DNA of 11,944 nucleotides from Phycisphaerae bacterium (GCA_029260155.1 JAJDDU010000454.1:1-11944); one strand, 5' to 3'. Shown: positions 1 to 8,449, counted from the stretch's first letter. A program made the numbers and translations. The notes: generated by a model from the sequence alone, not told the origin.

Positions 1-2630
1 CGCGCCGACAGTGCCTTCAGCGTCAAACGGGTCACCGCGTGAGCGTCCGCCGGCATTGTCGTCCCCGGCTGAGCCAGAACGATGTTGAGCATCATTTTCA
101 AATGCGCCCGCTGCAAGTTCCGGCGATGACTGGAAATACAAGGGCGACGATTGGTCCAGTCCGACGAGCCGCCTTCTTCCGCGAGCTCGGACCAAATCAC
201 GTCCGTCGTTGTCTGCAACAATTCCGGAACGGTGATGGCGTCTTGGTCAGCAGGCACTTTGAGCTCGGCGTCGTAAACGCGACCAATAGTGAACGGGTTG
301 AGCAGATGGAACAGTGGCCAATACTGGGTGGCGGCGACTCGGTCGTGAATCCGATACTCACGCGCGCTGTCGTAGTCGTCCGAGTCCCAGTGTCCCCACC
401 GCCCTGCACCGAGCTTGTTGATCAGCTCCGGTGCGAACTGGAACGCGTCGTCTGCAAAGACGTGTTTCATCAGGAAGTCCAACGCCTCGCGCTGTTTCTC
501 CACAGTGACGATTTCAAACGGCGGCTTCTCTTGCGGATCGCCCTTGTGGTTGCGGTTAATGTACTGGCCGCCGACGAAACGCGCCGTGAACTGCGAGACG
601 CGACCATATTCAAAGAGCAGCGCATCGAATGCCCGCCGAAGCCGACTGTAGCTCTCGCCGTCTTCCACGGCCCATGTCTCGATATCTGCTTGCAAATCCT
701 GAACGAGGTTCATTCGGTACTTGGCGTAGCGAATCGGATCGCTGCTGTTGTCGTAGACATTGACCAGAGGATCCGGTGCAAAGAACCCGCGGTCCTCGTC
801 GGTACCATACATGTGTCCGGGTTCGGCTGATCGCGACGCGATGGTGGTGAGCAGCTCCTCTTCGGTTTTGAGCTCCTCGCCCGTGTGGCTGTACCCGTAT
901 TCGATGGCCCACATATCATAGGGTCCAAGGCCGACACCGTAGAAGTTGTTCTGGCCCTTCTCGGTGGTCGCGAACATGGCTGGGCAGTAGTCCATCACGG
1001 ACGCTGACGTCGGCACGTCCGCGTCTCCGGACGTCTTGAGAATCTCATCGAGCGGCTTCCATGAGCTGGCTTTGAAATTGTGCCTCAGCCCGAGCGTGTG
1101 GCCGACCTCGTGTGAGACGACCCACTTGAGGAACTGTCCGATGTACTTGTCGCTGAGCCCGCCCTTGCCCTGGGCACGGTGCAGGAAGTCGGCGAATACC
1201 ATTTCATGGCCCATACCCTGGGCGTACGTGCAGACCGAGTGTTCGTTCCCAACGATCTGGCGCATCAGATCGAGATCGAAACCCGAGTCTGCGCCGCCGT
1301 AGCTCGTCTCGTTGGGCAGCAGTCGTTCTTCTTGGGGGACAAACGCCCATTCGGGATTGGCGGCAAGGAATTCCTGCAACTGCGGATCGTATCCGGCGGC
1401 TGGTCCTTTGGCAGCCATTCGGGCGTATTGCGCCGAAATGACACGCATGAACGTGTCGTCGATGACGATATCTGCATCGAGTATTTGTCCGGTGCGCGGG
1501 TTGGTCCGCGACGGGCCCATGGCGAACGCCCGCCCGCTCACGATCCAACGGATGAAGTTGTATCGCACGTCCTCGGGGTCGATGTCTTTCCATTCGTTGG
1601 TATCGGTTTGCTGGCGAACCGCGACGGCGTTCAGCAGGCCTGCTTTGGCGAAGGCCTCGTTCCACATCAAGACGCCTTCGCGTATGTGGCGCCGGTACTT
1701 GATGGGGATCGTTTTCTCAAGATAGAAGATAATCTGGTCGTCCGGATGCACGTCTGAAACCGCCGCCTTGGGATCGGCCTTTCGCAAATGCCAGCGATGG
1801 ATACGGCGATCGAAAATCGTGTGGTCGTCGTGATCCCGGCCGTAGTCCTTCACGGCTGACATGAAGTAGCCGACTCGGTCGTCCGCTTGCCGGGGCTTGT
1901 AGCTGTTGTCGGGCAGTTGGCTGATACTGTAGTGGACGCGAGCGCGAATGCCGTCCGCAGTCTTGCTGGTGTAGGCAGCATCGACCGACAGCTCTATGTT
2001 CTTCTTGAAAGCCTTGGTCTCCGCCCAGCGGCTTAGCCCGGAATTCATACGAGCGTTGTAGACCCGCGACAGCCCGACGCGGTCTTTCTTGAGGACGTCG
2101 TCGAAGTCGATTACGGGATCGCCGCCTCGCTTGCTGACAATCTTGGTACTGAGGACAATTCGATCGGTGTAGGTTCGGGCGACGACGTCCTCGACGGTCG
2201 AGTCCTTCGCACGCGCGTGCCGCAGGTCCGGCTCGATCAACACGAGCTTCTTGCCCATCTCGTGCCACTGACCAACGTAGCCGCCCCACATGAATCCGGT
2301 GAACGCGGGTCCACCGGAGATGCTGGCTGCCATGAGGAAATCTTTGCCCAGCATCGATTTCGGAACAACGACCAGGAGGTGGTCTTTCTTCTTGTCGTAG
2401 TAGAGATCGAAGAATCCGGGGAGCTTCTCATGCCCTTCGCTGACTTCGTCAAACGGTGGGAAGTCGGGTTTCTTTTCCGGCTTCTTGGCTTTCTTCTCCG
2501 CCACGGGCGGTTTTGCCTTGGCGGCTGATTCCTCACCGGCAAACGCCAGCGGATGAGCGAGCCCAATGGCCAAACCAGCCATCAGCATGCGAACGGGCCA
2601 TTTGCCCGACCTGTGAGGTATGCTCTTCAT
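1..2630 (-). CDS. Secreted zinc metalloprotease, Met-zincin (DUF5117/DUF4953-type), C-terminus beyond window
   Basis: The reading frame is open from ATG at 2630 down to base 1 with no stop, giving about 876 residues; the C-terminal end lies outside the window. Residues 1-31 form a signal peptide (basic start, hydrophobic core, AFA/G cleavage), followed by a Lys/Pro/Ala-rich linker to about residue 55. Residues about 90-280 resemble DUF5117, with LPDNSYKPRQADDRVGYF near 239-256. The metzincin zinc site HEVGHTLGLRH is at 507-517 (ligands H507, H511, H517; catalytic E508), followed by NFKASS, and the Met-turn SVMDY is at 544-548. These match the bacterial zinc-dependent metalloprotease family whose members are usually 800-900 residues, so most of the protein is present. 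It should hydrolyse proteins or peptides outside the cytoplasm; the substrate is unknown. The start is set by AAGGAG nine bases upstream. The gene is divergent from the ABC exporter. Confidence 0.93.
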   Translation of the reverse strand, partial: MKSIPHRSGKWPVRMLMAGLAIGLAHPLAFAGEESAAKAKPPVAEKKAKKPEKKPDFPPFDEVSEGHEKLPGFFDLYYDKKKDHLLVVVPKSMLGKDFLMAASISGGPAFTGFMWGGYVGQWHEMGKKLVLIEPDLRHARAKDSTVEDVVARTYTDRIVLSTKIVSKRGGDPVIDFDDVLKKDRVGLSRVYNARMNSGLSRWAETKAFKKNIELSVDAAYTSKTADGIRARVHYSISQLPDNSYKPRQADDRVGYFMSAVKDYGRDHDDHTIFDRRIHRWHLRKADPKAAVSDVHPDDQIIFYLEKTIPIKYRRHIREGVLMWNEAFAKAGLLNAVAVRQQTDTNEWKDIDPEDVRYNFIRWIVSGRAFAMGPSRTNPRTGQILDADIVIDDTFMRVISAQYARMAAKGPAAGYDPQLQEFLAANPEWAFVPQEERLLPNETSYGGADSGFDLDLMRQIVGNEHSVCTYAQGMGHEMVFADFLHRAQGKGGLSDKYIGQFLKWVVSHEVGHTLGLRHNFKASSWKPLDEILKTSGDADVPTSASVMDYCPAMFATTEKGQNNFYGVGLGPYDMWAIEYGYSHTGEELKTEEELLTTIASRSAEPGHMYGTDEDRGFFAPDPLVNVYDNSSDPIRYAKYRMNLVQDLQADIETWAVEDGESYSRLRRAFDALLFEYGRVSQFTARFVGGQYINRNHKGDPQEKPPFEIVTVEKQREALDFLMKHVFADDAFQFAPELINKLGAGRWGHWDSDDYDSAREYRIHDRVAATQYWPLFHLLNPFTIGRVYDAELKVPADQDAITVPELLQTTTDVIWSELAEEGGSSDWTNRRPCISSHRRNLQRAHLKMMLNIVLAQPGTTMPADAHAVTRLTLKALSA

Positions 2631-2639
2631 CAATTGCGA

Positions 2640-2645
2640 CTCCTT
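2640..2645 (-). promoter_or_regulatory. Ribosome binding site of the metalloprotease
   Basis: On the minus strand this reads AAGGAG, nine bases before the ATG at 2630. It fixes that start over the in-frame ATGs further inside the signal peptide (residues 15 and 17). Confidence 0.75.
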
Positions 2646-2757
2646 GTAGGTCTCCGTGGAACAAAGGGTAGCGCGGCGTATCGCCAAGTGTCTCGGCGAT
2701 CATGCTGCTTCCCCGACAAACGTGGGCCTCTCAAACCGCGGCCCGCACGAGCTATCC

Positions 2758-2763
2758 AGTATA
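2758..2763 (-). promoter_or_regulatory. Possible -10 element for the metalloprotease
   Basis: The minus strand reads TATACT, five of six matches to TATAAT. No good -35 sits 16-18 bases upstream, so this is a weak call. If used, it would give a leader of roughly 120 bases. Confidence 0.25.
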
Positions 2764-2812
2764 GTGCTTTTCGTCCTGCGAGATCATCGTTGCCGTGTCG
2801 TTTGTCGTAATG

Positions 2813-2840
2813 TTGACAGCTAATTACAACTGCGGTTAAT
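2813..2840 (+). promoter_or_regulatory. Sigma70-like promoter for the ABC exporter
   Basis: A perfect -35 TTGACA at 2813-2818 is followed, after 16 bases, by GTTAAT at 2835-2840 (four of six -10 matches). It points towards the exporter and would leave a leader of about 100 bases. The surrounding AT-rich stretch supports it. The -10 register is not certain. Confidence 0.5.
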
Positions 2841-2946
2841 GCATATCGGATAAACTGGTTCCCCAGCATGCCTCAATCGCCCCTGAAGGGTCGCGAAAGA
2901 GCATGCGATGCGCGGGCTTCGAGCCCATGCAACCTAGAGTGTTCCC

Positions 2947-5082
2947 GTGGTTGACGCAACATCCATCAAAGCCGACGACGAGAAGCGCGCAGAACGCGTC
3001 CCGCTCAGCGCGCCAGCGTTCAAGCGGATGGTGCGCGCGACCTTCCCCCACAAAGGGCTGATCGTCTCCGGAATCCTCGCCTCCGTCGTATACGCGATGC
3101 TCCACTCGGTGAGCGTGCTGGCTGTGCTCCCCATCCTCAAGGTACTGCTGGAAGATGAGGGGCTACACGGCTGGGCGGACCGCACCATGGCCGGTGCCCA
3201 CGTCGGAGCGGAGTTCAGCGTCCGCGAAACGGAGTCGCGCGCAGCCCTCCTCGTGGAGAAAGTGGTCGCTAGCTCCGAGCTCCACCAGCAAGGCCTGCGA
3301 CCTGGCGCCGAAGTCGTGGCACTCGATGGCGAACGCCTCGCACCGCGCGACTGGTTGCAGCGCGTTGCGGCTGCGACGACTGAAGATCGCATCCGCTTTT
3401 CGACAACGAGCCCAGCCGGCGACCACGAGATCACGGTTTCGACGGGCTGGAAGCAACGCATGGGCTATCGACTCGTCTTCCTCGTGCCCAGAGACGCCAC
3501 CGGCAGTGGGCGAATGACGGCACTGAAGTTCGTGCTCACCGCGCTGGTTATCGTCGTTATCGCAGCCAATCTCTGTCGCTTCATCGGTGAGTTTTTGGTC
3601 CGCCTAGGCGTGTTGCGCTCCATGATGGACTTGCGGCGGGAGCTTTACGGCAAAGTGCTCGGGCTGCCCATGGCCCGCTTCACGCGCAACACGGGCGACA
3701 TGGTCACCCGATTCGTTCAGGACATTCAGGAAGTCCAGCGCGGACTCATGTCCCTGTTCGGCAAGACGATCCGCGAGCCTCTAAAAGCCATCTTCATCCT
3801 TGCGGCGGCGCTCCTGCTCGACTGGCGCATCACCATCACCATGATCGTCATCGCACCAGCGGCAATCCTCCTGTTTTGGCGCGCCGGCACGTCCATCAAG
3901 AAGGCCAACAGGAAACTCCTCCGCGGCTACGGCAGCATGATCAATACCCTCTCGGGCACTCTGGCCGCCATCGGCGTCGTCAAAGCGTACACCACCGAAA
4001 ACGTCGAACGCCGCCGACTCTGGCGCGTCGACCGAGCCATGTTCCGCCATCAAGTGAAGATCATCCGCCTCGAAGCCATGATGAGCCCGCTGCTCGAAGT
4101 GCTCGGCATCGTCATGGTGTCCGTTGTCACCGTTTGGCTTGGGTCGCGGGTGGTCAGCGGCGAGATCGATGTTGCAAGGTTTGGGGCACTGACCGTCATG
4201 CTGGGCATGATGTTCGACCCGCTGAGGAAGCTGGCCGACGTCTACACCCGTATCATGCGCAGCGGCGCGGGGGCGGATCGCCTGTTCGAATTGCTCGATG
4301 CCCAACAGGAAAGCGAGATCCACGCCGGCACGCGCGTCCTCGACAACCTGGAAGGCGACATCGAGTTCCGCGACGTAACGTTCACCTACCCCGAGGCCGA
4401 CACACCTGCACTTCGCGACGTAAGCCTCACCGTCACGCGCGGCGAGACGATTGCCCTCGTCGGACGAAACGGCTCGGGTAAGACCACGCTCGTCAATCTG
4501 CTGGCCCACTTCTACGACCCCCAGCACGGGGCGATTCTGTTCAAGGGCCTCGACATCCGCGAAATCACGCTTAGGAGCCTGCGGAAACTGATCGGGCTTG
4601 TCAGTCAGGACACCGTCGTGTTTCCCATCTCGCTGGCTGACAACATTGCGTACGGATCCCGCAACGGGATGCGCGAAACGGTAATCGACGCAGCCAAGCG
4701 CGCCCGCGCGGACGAATTCATCCGCCGAACGCCTGGGGGCTACGACACCATTCCAGGCGACATGGGCCGCACCCTCTCGGGTGGACAGAAACAGCGCATC
4801 GCCATCGCCCGCGCCATCCTCCGCGACGCCCCCATCCTCGTATTCGACGAAGCCACCAGCCAGATCGACTCCGAGTCCGAGCAAGAAATACAAGCGGCCG
4901 TCAAGGAGTTCTCGAAAGACAGGACGACGTTCATTATCGCCCACCGTCTGAGCACGATCCGCTTCGCCGATCGCATCGTCGTCCTCGACGACGGAAAAAT
5001 CGTCGACGTCGGCACGCATGACACCCTCATCAAACGCTGCGCCTTCTACCACGGGCTTTGTGAGACCCAGCTGCTGGCGTAG
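2947..5082 (+). CDS. MsbA-type ABC exporter, fused membrane and ATPase domains, with PDZ-like loop insertion
   Basis: A 711-residue ABC half-transporter of the type that works as a homodimer in the inner membrane and exports lipids, glycoconjugates, drugs or peptides; the substrate cannot be told from sequence. Membrane helices are visible near 37-67, 191-215, 278-292, 295-311, 382-403 and 411-423. The ATPase shows an A-loop Y481, Walker A GRNGSGKT at 506-513, Q-loop Q554, signature LSGGQ at 610-614, Walker B ILVFDE at 630-635, D-loop SQID at 638-641 and switch H666, so it should be active. Between helices 1 and 2 is an unusual loop of about 120 residues containing a PDZ-like domain, which makes the protein about 110-130 residues longer than a typical MsbA-type exporter (580-600). 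The start is GTG: an in-frame TAG at 2935-2937 rules out anything much longer, and the ribosome binding site is weak. The gene has its own promoter upstream. Confidence 0.95.
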   Translation: MVDATSIKADDEKRAERVPLSAPAFKRMVRATFPHKGLIVSGILASVVYAMLHSVSVLAVLPILKVLLEDEGLHGWADRTMAGAHVGAEFSVRETESRAALLVEKVVASSELHQQGLRPGAEVVALDGERLAPRDWLQRVAAATTEDRIRFSTTSPAGDHEITVSTGWKQRMGYRLVFLVPRDATGSGRMTALKFVLTALVIVVIAANLCRFIGEFLVRLGVLRSMMDLRRELYGKVLGLPMARFTRNTGDMVTRFVQDIQEVQRGLMSLFGKTIREPLKAIFILAAALLLDWRITITMIVIAPAAILLFWRAGTSIKKANRKLLRGYGSMINTLSGTLAAIGVVKAYTTENVERRRLWRVDRAMFRHQVKIIRLEAMMSPLLEVLGIVMVSVVTVWLGSRVVSGEIDVARFGALTVMLGMMFDPLRKLADVYTRIMRSGAGADRLFELLDAQQESEIHAGTRVLDNLEGDIEFRDVTFTYPEADTPALRDVSLTVTRGETIALVGRNGSGKTTLVNLLAHFYDPQHGAILFKGLDIREITLRSLRKLIGLVSQDTVVFPISLADNIAYGSRNGMRETVIDAAKRARADEFIRRTPGGYDTIPGDMGRTLSGGQKQRIAIARAILRDAPILVFDEATSQIDSESEQEIQAAVKEFSKDRTTFIIAHRLSTIRFADRIVVLDDGKIVDVGTHDTLIKRCAFYHGLCETQLLA
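3208..3450 (+). other. PDZ-like domain inside the ABC exporter
   Basis: Residues about 88-168 read as a bacterial PDZ domain of the HtrA/RseP kind: VVASSELHQQGLRPGAEVVA (106-125), then LDGERL, an amphipathic helix (DWLQRVAAA), and closing strands with RIRFST and HEITVSTG. The pattern 'S.A..-GL..GD.I..ING' is recognisable as SSELHQQGLRPGAEVVALDG. It lies between helices 1 and 2, so with a cytoplasmic N-terminus it would face the periplasm. The boundaries are judged by eye. Confidence 0.65.
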
Positions 5083-5163
5083 CCCGCCTATTAACGCACA
5101 GATTGCGACTTGGAATTGCCGCCCGAATATGCGACACTGGTTCATCACGATCTGTGTTCGAAC

Positions 5164-5168
5164 GGAGG
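5164..5168 (+). promoter_or_regulatory. Ribosome binding site that sets the M23 peptidase start
   Basis: GGAGG lies seven bases before ATG 5176. It selects that ATG, directly before the signal peptide, over the in-frame TTG at 5110, which would add 22 residues ahead of the signal peptide and has no such site. Confidence 0.8.
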
Positions 5169-5175
5169 CTGCACG

Positions 5176-7509
5176 ATGACAATTGATCGCACGGTGTTCG
5201 TGTTGGGCGCGTTGCTTGGCGGCATGCTGCTCACAACCACAGCACAAGCCGACGGCGGCGGCGGGGCGATCATCGTAAATGATGAATCAACGCCCTGCCT
5301 GACGCCCGAAGAACGCGTCATGGCACAAGCGTTGACGGGAACGGGACCGACCTCGGGCAAGCCCGCGCGATTCAAATTCTATCCGATGGCTGGGCGTCTC
5401 TACCGAGACCTGTTCATCTCGAACTTCGTCGACCTCGCGCCGCCGGGGACGATCCTGTCCTGGGAGTGTACCGATTACAGCTACGACGGGCACGACGCCA
5501 GCGATACGATCATCCGATCGTTCGGCGAGCAGGCCATCGGCGTCCCGATCTTCGCCGCGCTGGACGGCCTCGTTCTGTTCACACACGATGGCGAGTTCGA
5601 CATGAACACAGAGTGCCAAGGGGTTGGCAACCACGTCGTCGTCAACCACGCCAACGGGCGAGCCACCCGCTATTGGCATTTCAAGAAGAACAGCGTCATT
5701 GTCTCGCCGGCTCAGTGGGTCCGCGCGGGCGAACCGCTGGGATTGACCGGATCGAGCGGCTGCAGCACGTACCCGCACCTCCACTTCTCAACACACGACT
5801 TCGGCGCTGTGTTTGAGCCATGGGCGGGAGAATGTCGTCCGGGGGAAAGCGGCTGGATCGATCAGCCCCCCGTGGATACCGACCTGCATCCGATCGATTT
5901 CGGCATCACCTGGCAGAACATGGCCGGCTATCAGGGGCCGCCGTACGAGTTTCCACGCAGTGGTCAGATCGGCCTGAGCGACAACTTCGTATACGTCTGG
6001 TGGATCACGAACCACCTACCGGCCAACAGTCGGTGGCGGCTCGAGTTTCAACGACCTGACGGCACCTTCGCGTTCGTTTCTTCAAACAGTCAGTTCGCCA
6101 ATCCGTTCTGGCGATGGTCGTGGTGGTGGTGGAGCTTCAACATTCCCGACATGCACACCATCGTGGGGACGTGGCATGTGCATTTGTTCATCAACGACGA
6201 ACTGATGGTCATCGCGCCGATCGAAGTAGTCAAAACGCGGACGGCAGATTTCAATCGCCCCCCGGAGCCGATCACGGTGTTCCTCGATCCGGCTGAACCG
6301 ACCATCGCGGACGTGATTCACTGCAAGGTGGATACGTCGCTCGTGTTGGATGATCTGGATTACGACATCGTGCGTTACGAGTACATCTGGACAGTCGATG
6401 GGCAGGAGGTGCGACATGTGACGACGGCTGCGCACTCGGACATGATTCCCCACCACATCGCGTCCGCCGGCGAACTAATCGAGTGTACGGTCACGCCGCG
6501 CGATGCCATGGCAGCAGGCCCGACGACCTCGGCGGCGGCAACGGTCGGTTGCCCACAACCGCTCGATTTTGGCTGTGACGGCGATATCGACCTGACCGAC
6601 TACGGACAGTTCTTCGCCTGCGTCACCGGACCCGGTGAAACGACCTCCGGCGAGTGCGTCGCCGCCGACACCGATGGCGACGGCGATGCCGACCTCCTCG
6701 ATTTCGCCACGCTCATGCGGCGACTCACCAACGATTGCGGCGTACGGGTTGTCGAGCATCCGGTAGACCAAATCGTGTGCCTTGGAGGAATGGCCACGTT
6801 CCACGCAACAGCCGACGCCGAAACCCCCTTGTACCAGTGGCGGCACAACGGACACACGATCTTCGGAGAGACAAACAGCACGCTGGTCATCGACACCGTC
6901 ACAGCCGACGACACTGGAGAGTATCTAGCGTACGTCGTCAGCGATTGCGCGCTCGATTATTCCCGCTCGGCCACGCTTTCGGTCCGCCCGCCGCCCGAAG
7001 TCGTGACTCCGCCCGAAGACGCGAGCACCTGCCTTGGCGCCGCCGCCTCGTTTACCGTCGACGCCGACGGATTCGCGCCGTTGCACTACCAGTGGCAACA
7101 CAACGACGCCGACATCCCCAATGCCACGGATGCTGCCTATTCAATCGCTCTGGTCGCCCCCGACGATCTCGGTCAGTATCGGGCGGTGGTGACCGATGGG
7201 TGCGGGCTGACGGTGGAATCGACGCGAGCGGAATTGACGTTGGGACAAGAGCCGGTCATCACCGGTCAGCCGTCGGGCGCCACGCCCTGCGTCGGGGGCA
7301 GCGTCTTCCTTTTCGTCTTCGCCGACGACGCGGTATCGTTTCAGTGGTACAAGGACGACGTTCCCATCGCCGGCGCGACGTCCTCATTCTTCGCCCTGTC
7401 GGGCGTCACGCAGGACGACTCCGGCGTCTATCACGCATCCGCGATCGGCGCGTGCGGCAGCGCTGCGTCCGACCCCGCAAACGTGACGGTCATCGACTGC
7501 GTTCCATGA
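5176..7509 (+). CDS. Secreted M23 (LytM-type) metallopeptidase with dockerin-like module and three Ig-like domains
   Basis: A 777-residue secreted protein. The signal peptide is residues 1-25 (cleavage near AQA/DG). The M23 domain spans about 90-215: zinc site H106-x3-D110 and HLH at 201-203, with a supporting H168 in RYWHF, so the known catalytic and metal residues are present. M23 enzymes are endopeptidases that usually cut peptidoglycan cross-links or glycine-rich peptides. Residues about 250-350 form a beta-rich region with a Trp cluster (312-319), about 360-458 a PKD/Ig-like fold, and 467-521 a dockerin-like pair of EF-hand loops (CDGDIDLTDYGQFFACVTG, DTDGDGDADLLDF). Three Ig-like domains follow (about 522-604, 605-690, 691-775), each with a Cys pair 55-57 apart (C535/C591, C619/C676, C705/C760) and a QW core Trp. 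Likely extracellular or on the cell surface; target unknown. It starts 93 bases after the exporter, converges on the next gene, and may be cotranscribed with the exporter. Confidence 0.9.
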   Translation: MTIDRTVFVLGALLGGMLLTTTAQADGGGGAIIVNDESTPCLTPEERVMAQALTGTGPTSGKPARFKFYPMAGRLYRDLFISNFVDLAPPGTILSWECTDYSYDGHDASDTIIRSFGEQAIGVPIFAALDGLVLFTHDGEFDMNTECQGVGNHVVVNHANGRATRYWHFKKNSVIVSPAQWVRAGEPLGLTGSSGCSTYPHLHFSTHDFGAVFEPWAGECRPGESGWIDQPPVDTDLHPIDFGITWQNMAGYQGPPYEFPRSGQIGLSDNFVYVWWITNHLPANSRWRLEFQRPDGTFAFVSSNSQFANPFWRWSWWWWSFNIPDMHTIVGTWHVHLFINDELMVIAPIEVVKTRTADFNRPPEPITVFLDPAEPTIADVIHCKVDTSLVLDDLDYDIVRYEYIWTVDGQEVRHVTTAAHSDMIPHHIASAGELIECTVTPRDAMAAGPTTSAAATVGCPQPLDFGCDGDIDLTDYGQFFACVTGPGETTSGECVAADTDGDGDADLLDFATLMRRLTNDCGVRVVEHPVDQIVCLGGMATFHATADAETPLYQWRHNGHTIFGETNSTLVIDTVTADDTGEYLAYVVSDCALDYSRSATLSVRPPPEVVTPPEDASTCLGAAASFTVDADGFAPLHYQWQHNDADIPNATDAAYSIALVAPDDLGQYRAVVTDGCGLTVESTRAELTLGQEPVITGQPSGATPCVGGSVFLFVFADDAVSFQWYKDDVPIAGATSSFFALSGVTQDDSGVYHASAIGACGSAASDPANVTVIDCVP

Positions 7510-7527
7510 CCCGACGTGTGTGAGCAG

Positions 7528-8331
7528 CTACAGCGGAATACCGATTTCGCCGGCCAAGTGCTGACTGCTGATCTCGCCGATGTAGACGAACACAGAGGCG
7601 AAATACAGGATTCCGGTGGCCGACTGCGTGCTCCGCAACTTGACGCAATCCCACACCATGTAGGCGAACATGCCCACCGCCAGCAAACCCACCGCGACCC
7701 GCAACGACACGATCAGCCACGCCCCAGCCAGCGTTGTCGCCAATCCGCCGCTCGAAGGGCCGGTCAACTCCGCGAAGTATGCGATGCCGACACAGATCAA
7801 CAGAAACGCCCAGCGAAGCGCCACGGCCAGCGCGAACAGCCCCGCCAGCCGGCGTAGCGGCGCGATCGTCATCTCCGTGGCTGTCAGATAGGCATGCCCC
7901 AACAGCCACGCAACGGTCACGCTCCCGAGGAGCAACGATCCCAACAACTGCCCGACCACGTTCAGCAGGCTGACCGCAACCGACGAGTCTCCCCGATTCA
8001 TCGACCAGATGCAGCACGACGCGATCCCGAAGACGCCTCCCGCACCCGCAACCACACGCAGGACGGCTGGCTTCGCGTTCATGACGGGAGCGACCACAAT
8101 TACAGCCGCCGCCATCACCGCAGTCACCAGCGCGGTCATTCCGCCCGCCAAGCCCAGTCCGCCGCTCGCCACGGCGCCGCGCATGATGCTCCACACGCCT
8201 ACGCCCACCGACGCAGCCAACGCGACGATCCCGATCAAACGTACCCAGCCAGAAGCCGTCGCCTCGATCCGACTGACACTCAACACCAGCAGCATCCCGC
8301 CGGCCAACGAACAAAGCAGTGTTGCAATCAT
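7528..8331 (-). CDS. Unrecognised polytopic membrane protein (about eight helices)
   Basis: A protein of 267 residues from ATG 8331, composed almost entirely of hydrophobic segments rich in Ala, Val, Leu and Gly. About eight helices are visible: residues 2-22, then around 28-50, 58-85, 93-115, 121-150, 160-188, 195-228 and 236-258; the last carries YFASVFVYIGEISSQ. I do not recognise the family and see no catalytic motif or soluble domain, so I assign no function beyond the inner membrane. The start is uncertain: GTG at 8373 would add 14 mostly polar residues, and neither start has a clear ribosome binding site. I prefer 8331 because the first helix begins directly after it. It converges on the M23 gene with an 18-base gap and no visible terminator. 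Confidence 0.75.
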   Translation of the reverse strand: MIATLLCSLAGGMLLVLSVSRIEATASGWVRLIGIVALAASVGVGVWSIMRGAVASGGLGLAGGMTALVTAVMAAAVIVVAPVMNAKPAVLRVVAGAGGVFGIASCCIWSMNRGDSSVAVSLLNVVGQLLGSLLLGSVTVAWLLGHAYLTATEMTIAPLRRLAGLFALAVALRWAFLLICVGIAYFAELTGPSSGGLATTLAGAWLIVSLRVAVGLLAVGMFAYMVWDCVKLRSTQSATGILYFASVFVYIGEISSQHLAGEIGIPL

Positions 8332-8427
8332 GACGCGGACTATGCTATACCGCCCGACGCCATTGCGGAACACCCCGACCCAACATCGCGCGATGACCCA
8401 CGTTCACAACTGAAACTGAAGGTGTGG

Positions 8428-8446
8428 CACCGGTTTCCAACCGGTG
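8428..8446. repeat. Perfect 8-bp hairpin with triloop
   Basis: CACCGGTT, loop TCC, AACCGGTG: eight perfect base pairs around three bases, a few bases beyond the stop (8450) of the broken dockerin gene. There is no T-tract on either side, so it is not a classic intrinsic terminator. It may be a member of another dispersed hairpin family, since its stem-plus-triloop form resembles the hairpins in the 58/63-bp repeat, or a factor-assisted end signal. Confidence 0.55.
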
Positions 8447-8449
8447 GAA

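Larger units (their letters stand above)
2631..2946. other. Divergent intergenic region
   Basis: About 316 bases between the metalloprotease (minus) and the ABC exporter (plus), with no convincing gene of its own. It is more AT-rich around 2750-2860 than the flanking genes. It holds a plus-strand promoter (2813-2840), a possible minus-strand -10 (2758-2763), the minus-strand ribosome binding site, a short inverted repeat in the metalloprotease leader (ATCGCC 2680-2685 with GGCGAT 2695-2700), and a small hairpin GGGCTtcgAGCCC at 2914-2926, which ends 20 bases before the exporter start and could affect its translation. Confidence 0.6.

Noticed and set aside
39..830. A 263-codon open frame on the plus strand at the left end
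   Set aside because: It lies antisense to the metalloprotease, whose minus-strand frame shows the zinc site and Met-turn. The plus-strand protein has no recognisable features.
5110..5175. A longer start (TTG 5110) for the M23 protein
   Set aside because: It would place 22 residues ahead of a normal signal peptide, while ATG 5176 has a GGAGG seven bases upstream.
3781..5247. A 488-codon open frame on the minus strand
   Set aside because: It overlaps the ATPase half of the ABC exporter, where all nucleotide-binding motifs are on the plus strand. Long antisense frames are common in GC-rich coding DNA.
6654..7523. A 289-codon Arg-rich frame on the plus strand
   Set aside because: It is a shifted reading of the Ig-like half of the M23 protein; low-complexity Arg/His composition is typical of an out-of-frame reading.
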